From: Rhyzopertha dominica
Lineage: Eukaryota; Arthropoda; Insecta; Coleoptera; Bostrichidae
NCBI GenBank assembly: GCA_025024175.1
Contig: QCXZ01000064.1
Span: 12,834,001 to 12,898,000 of the forward strand
Reading direction: 5' to 3'
Length of the DNA: 64,000 nucleotides
In this document: positions 55,558 to 64,000 of the stretch, in pieces
How the letters are laid out: the number at the start of each line of letters is the position of its first letter
Numbering within the stretch: the first letter of the stretch is position 1
Made by a program: the position numbers and the translations under genes
The notes under the pieces: generated by a model
Databases searched by the model: none
What the model was told of the DNA's origin: nothing
The model's input: the letters and a program-made list of their open reading frames with translations, nothing else

Positions 55558-56973
55558 ATGACGCACGACATAACTCAGGACGACCTTTCAAAATTATTAA
55601 CGAACCCTATTGAAATCAAAAAATTCATAAAACACTTACCAAACAACAAAGCTCCCGGCCCTGACGAAATACCAAATCTGGCACTAAAAAATCTCTCGAA
55701 AAAGACCATTGTACAAATAATGTACATCATTAATGCTATTTTAAAATTACAATACTTTCCAAAATACTGGAAAAATGCAATTGTCATTCCCATCTACAAA
55801 AAAGACAAAGATAGACACGACCCTCTGAGCTATAGGCCTATATCTCTATTAAACACCTTGGCAAAATTAACAGAAAAAATAATACATAAAAGACTGACAG
55901 AATATAACGAAGCGAACAATATAATCAAAGACGAACAATTTGGATTTAGACGTGGACATAGTACAGAAATGCAACTAATCAGGATCATAACGGACGCTGT
56001 TCAAAATTTTAACAAAGAAAAAGTTACAGTTATGACTTTACTGGACATCCAAAAAGCATTTGACACTGTATGGATAAACGGACTAATATACAAAATGACA
56101 AAACTAAAAGTACCAATATATCTGACTAGATTAATATATTCATATCTAACGGAAAGGACAATACAAGTAAAAATAAAAAATGATATTTCAGAAAAACAGC
56201 CCACAAAAGCAGGAGTACCGCAAGGCTCAATTCTTGGCCCAACTCTCTTTAATTACTTCATAAACGACATCCCAACTTTTGAAAGGACCAAAATTGCAAT
56301 GTACGCTGGTGACACGGCTACATATGCGCACTCCTATTATGCACAAGCAGCAACGCTACAAAATCAAATTCATGTAAACAAAATTCAAAATTTCTGTAAA
56401 GACTGGAAAATCAAACTAAACGGCGACAAAACTGAGACTATTACCTTTACAAGAAAATTCACCAACATCATATCTAGACAAAAATTGCATGTTGCAAATA
56501 AAACAATAGAACCAACCAAAACAGTGAAATATCTAGGTGTCTGGCTAGACTCCGCTCTGAAATTTCACACACACGTTCAGAAAGTAATCTCAAAATTCAA
56601 CAGTTGTCTTAGAACATTATATCCATTGCTAAACAAAAACAGCAGATTAAATCAAAACAACAAAAAACTTATCTACACTTCTATCATTAGACCACTAATC
56701 ACGTACGCTGCTCCCGTGCTGGCAATGACATCACAAACACAAAAAACAAAAATTCAACGACTACAAAACAAATGCTTAAGACTAATATTGACAGCAGACA
56801 GATACACGACAATTCAAGAATTACACAGACAAACGGACATTCCGACAATAATTCAACACATACACAGACTGACTCAATCATTTTACCAAAATTGTATTCA
56901 AAATTCCTGTTTAACAAGAGAAATCCCAAATTTACATGAAGAAAAGCACAGATTGCCTTATCAGTTTTTGTAG
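55558..56973 (+). CDS. Jockey-like LINE reverse transcriptase, open but catalytically mutated
   Basis: A 471-codon uninterrupted frame encodes the RT part of a Jockey-clade LINE. Blocks in order: NNKAPGPDEIPN (29-40), SYRPISLLNTLAKLTE (91-106), QFGFRRGHST (127-136), LLDIQKAFDTVW with motif A Asp163, AGVPQGSILGPTLF (218-231), motif C at 249-252, WKIKLNGDKTE, and VKYLGVWLDSALKFH. Motif C reads YAGD instead of YADD: codon 251 is GGT where GAT (Asp) is expected, so the polymerase should be inactive. The frame starts at an ATG but has no endonuclease before it, so the copy is 5' truncated near 55530 and the ATG is probably internal. The 3' untranslated region with a GGCACCCTGAAGAGTGCGGG hairpin-like element follows. 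Confidence 0.85.
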   Translation: MTHDITQDDLSKLLTNPIEIKKFIKHLPNNKAPGPDEIPNLALKNLSKKTIVQIMYIINAILKLQYFPKYWKNAIVIPIYKKDKDRHDPLSYRPISLLNTLAKLTEKIIHKRLTEYNEANNIIKDEQFGFRRGHSTEMQLIRIITDAVQNFNKEKVTVMTLLDIQKAFDTVWINGLIYKMTKLKVPIYLTRLIYSYLTERTIQVKIKNDISEKQPTKAGVPQGSILGPTLFNYFINDIPTFERTKIAMYAGDTATYAHSYYAQAATLQNQIHVNKIQNFCKDWKIKLNGDKTETITFTRKFTNIISRQKLHVANKTIEPTKTVKYLGVWLDSALKFHTHVQKVISKFNSCLRTLYPLLNKNSRLNQNNKKLIYTSIIRPLITYAAPVLAMTSQTQKTKIQRLQNKCLRLILTADRYTTIQELHRQTDIPTIIQHIHRLTQSFYQNCIQNSCLTREIPNLHEEKHRLPYQFL

Positions 56974-57400
56974 TTACCTCGGAAGTAAACAAAAAAAAAT
57001 GTATTAACTATCAAACTCAATAAATCAAGCGGCACCCTGAAGAGTGCGGGCCGGGTCGGGCGTTGTTTAGCTTCGGGCAAAAGTATCAAAATTCAAAATT
57101 ACCACCTTCTATCCCTAGGATGGAAGTTAAAATTGAAGAATAAAAAGTTACAACCTCAAAACAGGGGAAATACTAAATAAAACAAAACAATATTAAAATA
57201 ATATAAACGATGATTAGATGCCTTCGGCAGGAATTCATCTTAAACATAAATTTCAAAAACCCGCGGGTAAAAATGTTTTAAAAATTTAAGACATCTCTGG
57301 TTAGGTTAGGTAGGGTAGAAATTTACGTGAAATCAAAAGTCACGGGTGGACCACATACTGGTGGGAAAGGTTAAAAAAAAGGCGGACAGGTGTGTAGGAA
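56974..57400 (+). other. LINE 3' untranslated region and junction to the Copia relic
   Basis: The region holds AATAAA near 57019 and a G+C-rich GCGGGCCGGGTCGGGC block, then AT-rich DNA. GGTTAGGTTAGGTAGGG at about 57300 is only two TTAGG units. The exact end of the Jockey-like copy and start of the Copia element could not be placed, and no LTR of the Copia element was recognised. Confidence 0.4.
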
Positions 57401-57406
57401 AATATA

Positions 57407-60400
57407 ATGGAAAAGTTAAACACAACGTCAGTGGAAAGTTTGAAGTTGGAAGGGACAAAAAATTGGAATGTGTGGAAATTCCAGTTGAAGCTAACGCTTA
57501 AGGATGTAGGTCTTTTTAATGTAATAGATGAAAGTACGGTGAAACCAGAAGAGGTAGAAGAACAAGGGAAATGGTTAAAAAGAGATGCAAAAGCAGGTTG
57601 AGTGAAAATGTAATGGTTCGTGTTTTGCCAAATGTGGAATAAATTGTTAAGCATTCTTGAGCGGCAATCACCATCAAGTGTGCATCCCATACAGGAACGG
57701 TGTGTTTCACCAAAATACAAAGGTGATGGGATCGCAGTACACATTGCNAAATTCTAAGAACTCGAGAATCAACTAAAACAACTAGGCTAGAAACTAAGCG
57801 GTGAAATGCTGACAACGACAGTACTGGCATCATTACCAGAAGATTACAAACATTTTATTTCAGGATGGAAGTCTGTTCCTGAAGAGAAACAAACATTCTA
57901 TCACCTAGTCGTAAGGCTGTTGTTAGAAGAGGAAAGAAAAACGAAGAAAGAAGGTGTGGAAAAAGTTTCTGCATTTGCGTGGAATAAAATGATTTGGTTG
58001 TGGAAAAATTGGGTATTACAAGAAGGAGTGTACAGTAATGCCAAAAATAGTAGGTTACTAATTATTAAAAGAAGCCAGGGCACATCAAAATAACGGAAGG
58101 ACAAGCAAGGAAGAAAAAAGCAATGGATATCATATCAATGGATATGGTATCACCGATGTACAGCAAAGCTTTAATGATTGACAGTGGGGCGAGTGAACAT
58201 ATTATACGTCATCTAAAAGAGTATTTCAGTAACCATACGGAGCTAACAGTGCCAAAAATGGTTATAGTGGGAAACGGAGCAAAGATATGTGCAATAGGAA
58301 TACGGAAAACACCGGCAGAAGCTTTCAATGATAAAATATATTTGAAACCTACTGTTTGGTCGCTCAAATGATTTATGGCATTGACTGAGTAGAGGGGTTA
58401 TCGGCCACCCCCAAATAAAAACATCTGTAAAGACAGTATTGTGCCGAACAGCGCAAAGAGTAGATGTATGAAAGATGGGAGTGTTGTTAATAGACATAAT
58501 GTTAAAGTTTTTGTGTGTTTCTTTTATCTAAAAATATACTAGTCCTTCGTCAGCGCAACAGGGTAACCTGATTACCAAAAGAAAGTAATCTTTAGTACGG
58601 GTCCCTACAGCCAGTGATGGGCGCGTAAAATACGCCATGTAGATTACGCTATTATCTACGCGTAAACTATGTAATATTTTACCTCGAAAGTCTACTGTAG
58701 AAAATATCATTGCGCAGATAAACAGAAATATTGAAATATTTAGTTTTCTAATGGCGGTCATCATCAGTATTTTTACTCCTTGGTATCTAAGCGAAATACT
58801 ACCCTGTTTTAATTAAGTTAACTAGATAAATGTCTAAACAATAATAATTTGTTTGGGCAACTGGGCATACGCTAATTATAGCCAGAAAACCAGACTAAGC
58901 AGGGCAAGCGTGTCGCCATAGTCACTTTGGAGATGGATTCCTCCATGATTGTAAACAGAGATTTTATTGTTTTTCCTCTTTATAAAATGATATAGACAGG
59001 CAATTTCATGCGTCACCATTGTCTATTGTAGCAACCTTTTTAATCGTAGGTCAATTTTATTGTGCTATATTGACAGGGTATACAAGCACTTCTATTTGCT
59101 GATCTAGGCACATTGATCTAAAACAACAAGGAGCAAGTGGTAGTTTCTTTGGAGATATATCAACAAGCATGCGCCGGTTCTGAATTCAATAGATATAATA
59201 ATAATAGAATAAAGAAGCAAGAAAACCGCTTGAATGTCATGATGACTTACTATAATATGTTGTGTAAGTTTGTAATATAGATATTAAAAAAACTTTATTA
59301 AATCTTAAACATTTTAAGGAATTTGACACATGTAGAAACACACAAGGCAGGAAAATTAGAAACATGATAATTTACGCTTAGGTTTAGCGTGTACCTGATA
59401 CATTTTAGCCATAATATACTCGTCTTACATTTTCTACTCAAAATCTACGCCAAAGTGCTTTATCTACGTTTTCTATGCGTGTAACGTAGAAAATTGTAAT
59501 TTACGCGTAAATGCCCATCACTGCCTACAACTACCTTAAATAATGTACTGCATGTAGCACGAATGACTGCGAATTTATTATTTGGCAGTACAGCTATCGA
59601 CAAAGGGTACACGATGATATCTGATAATGAAGAATACCGGTTTGTGAAAAATGGCGAGGTCAAAGCTGTAGCACGAGAAAAGGTAAAATGTATATAATGG
59701 AGTTTCGAAGAGATGTGGAAACAGCACATGTGGCACGAATGGTTACTGATTGCAGGTAAAAAGAATGTTAAAGGAACTTTGACTGTTTGGAGGGAGAAGT
59801 GGAAACATACGGACGACGTTTGGAGGGAAAACAAGTTAGATTACCGCACAAACGAAGTGAATCGAGGACTAAGGAAATTTGCGAATTAATACATGTTGAT
59901 GTATGCAGTCCAATGGAGGATGAGTCTATAGGCGGCTCGAGGTATTTTTGTTGCTAAAAGACAATTAGTCGCGTTACAGAAAGGTGTATTTTATGAAGCT
60001 TTTAAGCTTTTATGTGTTTGTTTTTGTCTCATTTATCAGAAGTTTCACATTAATTGCATCTTTCTTACAGTTTTTGATTTGTAAATCAAGAGGTCAAAAA
60101 ATTACTACAGTCAAAAGGAGTAAGTTACCAGAAAAGTGTTGCATATTTTCCAGAGCAAAATGGAAGGGCAGAAAGAGAAATGCGGACAGTGGTCTGGTAA
60201 GAGCTGCAAGGTCAATGATATTGTCGAAAAAGGTACAGAAGAAGCTATGCTAAAAAGCAGTGAATACTGCAGTGTACCTATGTTTTAAATCGTAATGGAA
60301 AAAGTTCGGTAGAAAATAAAACACAATATGAACTGTGGGAAACAAAAAATTCAATATCAATAGTCTACATGTATTTATTTACACCCACCAAAGCAACAAA

Positions 60401-60560
60401 GGCTAAAATAGGATTGAAAAGCAGAAAAAGGAATGTTTTCTTCAGAAGGAAGAGGTTTACGTAGGAGATGTGAAATTCATTCAAAATGAAGAAAAAGATA
60501 GCCTGCTACAGTCACTGACATTTAGTATAGATCCTAACTGTATATTTCACCATCGAGACA
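57407..60560 (+). pseudogene. Decayed Copia retrotransposon (Gag, protease, integrase remnants)
   Basis: Gag-type text begins at ATG 57407 (LKLEGTKNWNVWKFQLKL, then DVGLFNVID), breaks at a TGA, and resumes at about 57806 (LTTTVLASLPEDYKHF, LLLEEERKTK), the usual Copia Gag pattern. MIDSGASEHI (about 58157) is the aspartic protease active site, followed by VIVGNGAKICAIG. After the hAT insertion, frames give VKNGEVKAVA, GKQVRLPHKRS, LIHVDVCSPMEDESIGG (integrase core start) and, near 60.16 kb, a NGRAEREMRT stretch with the late integrase residues. A YVLNRNGKSSVENKTQYELW segment follows near 60.27 kb. The text stops before RT. Many stops and frameshifts are present; one undetermined base lies at 57748. 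No LTRs were recognised. Confidence 0.8.
58612..59523. mobile_element. hAT-type non-autonomous element (912 bp) inside the Copia relic
   Basis: The ends are CAGTGATGGGC and its inverse GCCCATCACTG. They are flanked by an 8-bp near-identical direct repeat, CCTACAGC (58604-58611) and CCTACAAC (59524-59531), the length expected for hAT elements. Words such as ACGCGTAAA and CTACG recur near both ends, as subterminal transposase-binding motifs do. There is no transposase frame inside. Copia protein text lies on both sides. Confidence 0.8.
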
Positions 60561-60890
60561 GTTTAAAAACATCTTTAAGCATGTTAAATTGTACTGTGAT
60601 GGATTTACTGTAGTCACAACCTCACAACCACTACACATAATCTGCAATCTTAGGATTAATTATTATCCTTCAAAACACTACAATTTATATTTAAAAAATA
60701 CACTCCCACGCGCTTTCGCATATTTAAATATATTAAATAATTTGAAAATCGACAGAAGACCAGAATCTGTCAAAACAACGATTTAATCGATAATTTCCAT
60801 AAGCACCTGGATACATGAATAATTATTTATAGAAAACCTGTATAAATAGAGGCGAAACCATATTATTCTGTTTGTCTCTATAGGTTTGCC
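60561..60890. other. Unassigned DNA
   Basis: Nothing recognisable follows the Copia relic until the tandem duplication. Confidence 0.4.
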
Positions 60891-60892
60891 TT

Positions 60893-61136
60893 TCTCTGCA
60901 ACCCCTGAGTCCACATAATCGTGGTTGTAGGGGTGGATAGCCTATATTTCCCGTTTGATGATGAAGCAGTTTGGTTTTGGTAGGCGGGAGTACTGGAGAG
61001 TTATGGGGGTGCGAACTTTGCAACCGCTGAGTCCACAGCCTTGTGCTTGTAGGGGCGGATAGCCTACATTCCCCATTGATATTTAAACAGTTTGGGATGG
61101 GGTGGGTGTCAGCATTGGGGAGTTATGAGGGTTTAA
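60893..61136 (+). repeat. Tandem duplication of a unit of about 122 bp (two copies)
   Basis: The block with CTGCAACCCCTGAGTCCACA, GTAGGGGTGGATAGCCTA, CAGTTTGG and GAGAGTTATG is followed directly by TTGCAACCGCTGAGTCCACA, GTAGGGGCGGATAGCCTA, CAGTTTGG and GGGGAGTTATG. The copies have diverged at many positions, so the duplication is not recent. Confidence 0.8.
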
Positions 61137-62045
61137 TTTGCATTACAAATAAAAAGCGTTGGGTAACTAGAAAAATCAATATTTAGATCTTGGTGGTAAT
61201 ATAATTTAGGTGTCAAAGAACATTTTATAAAATTCGACATATGACTAGAAGACCTCCAAGTGTGACACACTGGGCGAAACCCAAAATGGACAAATCGAAA
61301 ATCGAAGTTTCGAGAAAGTCATAGAACATTCTGGGAAAATAAAACGCAAGGGGGAAGTGGAATGGTTGATGTTTCGAAAAGTGTGACAGTTTGACGACAC
61401 GGTCTCACGATAGAAAAATGGATACTCGACGTTTCGAACATGTTGGTTCTGTACTTCAAATCATCACAAAAACATAACTAAAACTAAAATTTTTGATGTG
61501 ATTAATTATCATTTGTTAGTATAATTAGGCGGTTTACTGATTTTCAGATGTTAGTTATTTAAGTTAAATGCGAGGAATTCAACAGTCGCTAAAAACGGTA
61601 TTATATAGTTTGTAATAGTAAATTTAACACAATCAAGAAATATACCAATTACATATATTCATGGTGGGTCTAATGAACGTATTTCTCCAATAACTAATAA
61701 TACAAAAGTATCTTGAAGATGTTCACTGATTTATAAACAACAAATTAGGTCTACAATGCACCAGTTAGAAGAAATTCTATATTTTGTGAAAAAACTGATG
61801 GTTGCGAAACCGGTACCAAATTGAAATATTTTTTAAGTGGGGTAAATGCCTAATTGAGCTATTTAGCTAAATATAAACTTTTATCAGCACGTGCTTAACT
61901 AATGTTTCACATACTAGCCATCGCAGCGCCACTGTTATCACATCCTGTTTATTCCGAAGTTGCTTAATTTAGCTAATTCTGTATTATACGAACTATGTGA
62001 TACCATATAGGGTTATCATTAACTAATGAGCGGTTTCGTTAGCAG
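61137..62045. other. Unassigned; GTTTCGA words at 61.3-61.45 kb
   Basis: GAAGTTTCGAGAAAG, GATGTTTCGAAAAGTGTGACA and GACGTTTCGAACATG occur within about 140 bp. They resemble one another and the GACGTTTCGA of the Penelope 3' region. No gene is seen. Confidence 0.4.
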
Positions 62046-62081
62046 GAGTTAAAAGACCCTGATAATAGGGCTTTTTAACTC
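62046..62081 (+). other. Stem-loop
   Basis: GAGTTAAAAGACCCT and AGGGCTTTTTAACTC pair around a 6-base loop with two mismatches. It may be chance or a transcript hairpin. It is too short for a typical animal microRNA precursor. Confidence 0.4.
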
Positions 62082-64000
62082 GCCTTCGATTAGGAGACGC
62101 TACGGTTCATGTATTAGCTGAAACGTGCGTCTTGGTGCAACGCATAACAAGTCGACAGCTTTCGCAATATTTTGCAACCAAGTTAGGGAGATCGCAGATC
62201 GCAGAGCGTTAGCTAATGAAGGTTGAAATAACAGCGTGATTGATAAGAAGAACCAAAAACAGTGCTGTAATGCTTTTTTCAGTAAAATTGTGTAAGTTAA
62301 ATGCTTTGTTACGAGATTTGTGCATTATTAGAATAAAGCAGCTTATTTTTGGCTATGTATTATTAATCTTAGCATTTGTTAGGCTTGAAAGAAAAACTGA
62401 TTGCTCAATTACATGAAAAATAATTACTTAATATTATCAGCAAGAAAAGTTAGAGATGCGTTAATATAACGTATGCATTGCATTCATAGATAACAGAAAA
62501 AGTAAAATTTTTCAATATACCATGACTAAAGTGACCATAAGTTACTATTTTGGGGAACTGAGGAGTACCTTCCTCATTGACTCCTGCTCATCTTTTACTT
62601 CTCAAAACGCACATTTTCTTGAATAAGCTAGTTTCTTAGCTCACTCTATGATTCAAAAATGGGTTTTTGATTAATTATTCAAATACCCTCTCACCGAGTT
62701 TGATGAAGTTCGACAGGCTTGTTTGTAAGAAAATAAGGAGTGATTAAGGCATTCACGGCCGGAGTCCATATAGTAGATGACTCCGGGTTAGTTAGTGCTC
62801 TGTGGTCGTGGCAATTTCCTCTTAGCTAAGGTTATTTCACTGGTGCGCTAAGCATCTTCAGAGCAGAGTTTATCGTGGATATATTTATTTCGCTCGCTGA
62901 TAATTTGATAGCATGTATTTCGTTTTCTCCAAATTTAGGTAAGGGAAGTTTCTGGATGAACTCCATTTTAATCAAAACATTTACAATTTATAGTGTTCCA
63001 AATGTACGATATCTATCTAAAGCTTTGATATTTTTTATAGTTCTAGATTAGGAAAGGTAATAACTAATTTCTCAGAATGCTCTACGGTTAACTGTTAATT
63101 GTGTTAGAAATTTCAGAATTTACGAAATTAGGCGGGGTTATAAACACGGACAAACAATAATAATATTACTTTTATTTCTCTCCTACATTTGTTAATCGAA
63201 ATAAATACAGTTTTTTTACAATTGGTATACTATAGGAAGAAAGGATCATATTCAGATGGCTGCACATCAATGCGCAGCCCCTGCTTTTCCATGGAACCCA
63301 GTATTTAATGAAAGACAAGAAGGGAAATTGAAAGAAAGAGATAGAAATAGAAACGTAAAAGAAAAGAGAAGAGGTGGAAGAAAAAAAAATAAAAATCAGG
63401 TAGACGCAAATATCTATGATGAAGGTGGAGTTATAGTAGGTACCTACATACAAGTGTAACGATAGGTGAATAAACAGAATACAATCTGCCGACAGCGATT
63501 TCAGTGTCCGAGGACAAGTTTTTTTAACCCAGATATAAAGCTTTTAGGATAGAGAAAAGAATGCAAACTTATGGGTCGGAAATGTGAGTAAGTATTTTCC
63601 TCTGACATTAATGTGACGCACATCTGCCTGGAATGATATTTTATTATATAAATTTACTGCTTTCTAATTATTTTTTACTTTAATACAAACAGGTCGAGTG
63701 GAGGTATCTGCATTGCTCTATGGTAAGCCATTAAGCATGTTTTAGTTTAACATTAAAAATTTAAATAATGTTTTAGTTTACTGGCTATGCCAGCATGCCG
63801 ACGTACCCTATACGCAAAACGCAGGTACGAGTTTTGCATACGTTGATTTTTAAAATAGGATTTTGTCAATGCAGCTGTCGCAAACTATTTCACAGAAATT
63901 AAAGTGCGAAAGCACAAAAACGCCAGCAAGCGTAAGTTTGAGGTTGGTATTCATACAGTGGCGATTTGAGTATAAAATTTTAAAGGCGCTGGAGGCTTTT
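62082..64000. other. Unassigned DNA
   Basis: No supported gene was found. The 67-codon frame at 63256-63459 is mostly Lys/Arg/Glu from a purine-rich tract and has no family match. Confidence 0.4.

Noticed and set aside
57299..57316. TTAGG-like run as interstitial telomere repeat
   Set aside because: There are only about two units, which is within chance for this composition.
63256..63459. Lys/Arg/Glu-rich 67-codon frame
   Set aside because: It is explained by a purine-rich tract; there is no conserved motif.
1..64000. CRISPR arrays, operons, bacterial promoters or ribosome binding sites
   Set aside because: The DNA is eukaryotic in gene content, and no regular spacer array is present.

Overview
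The window is AT-rich eukaryotic DNA, most likely from an insect. The evidence is the transposon community: PHD/FP-type LINE ORF1, Jockey-like, CR1/L2-like and RTE-like reverse transcriptases, a Penelope-like element with a GIY-YIG domain, Copia, a Ty3/gypsy-type gag, hAT, and Tc1/mariner remnants. Many TAGGTAGGTA-like words and one short TTAGG-like run also fit an insect. The order cannot be fixed from this sequence. I found no intact single-copy host gene. The window reads as a gene-poor, transposon-rich interval, and nearly every long reading frame belongs to a mobile element.

Layout. 1-5.8 kb: mostly unassigned, with a fold-back repeat copy (1010-1402) and an antisense LINE tail (about 2.7-3.2 kb). 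5.8-16.8 kb: a nest of insertions. A decayed LINE (ORF1 at 5817-6617, endonuclease from 7856, RT ending near 16.79 kb) is split by three elements in turn: a fold-back element (8492-9143, 14-bp target duplication), a young gag-only LTR retrotransposon on the minus strand (9319-14469, 496-bp LTRs, 4-bp duplication), and a 1491-bp putative solo LTR (14889-16379, 4-bp duplication). 17-24.8 kb: sparse, with an LTR-like promoter and a Tc1-like tail. 24.8-27.1 kb: a decayed LINE ending in an AAT microsatellite. 27.1-41 kb: sparse, with small relics (THAP-like, fold-back copy 3, RTE-like RT, Penelope 3' fragment, two mariner fragments, a second Tc1-like tail). 42.0-43.5 kb: a broken copy of an uncharacterised multi-copy protein family (GHGKGAADGVGG motif), surrounded by GTGACRGAG motifs in both orientations. 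47.6-49.0 kb: a non-coding element with CAGGGTG inverted termini. 51.4-53.2 kb: a Penelope-like element. 55.5-57.0 kb: a 5'-truncated Jockey-like RT with a long open frame but a catalytic Asp-to-Gly change. 57.4-60.6 kb: a decayed Copia element split by a 912-bp hAT-type non-autonomous element. 60.6-64 kb: a tandem duplication, otherwise unassigned.

The genes do not form a pathway. What the window records is a sequence of insertions, and several boundaries can be checked directly from target-site duplications. The best candidates for something undescribed are the fold-back family with 12-14 bp target duplications, the GHGKG-family gene with its GTGACRGAG motif field, the gag-only LTR element with tandem repeats at its primer-binding region, and the splice-donor-rich solo LTR.
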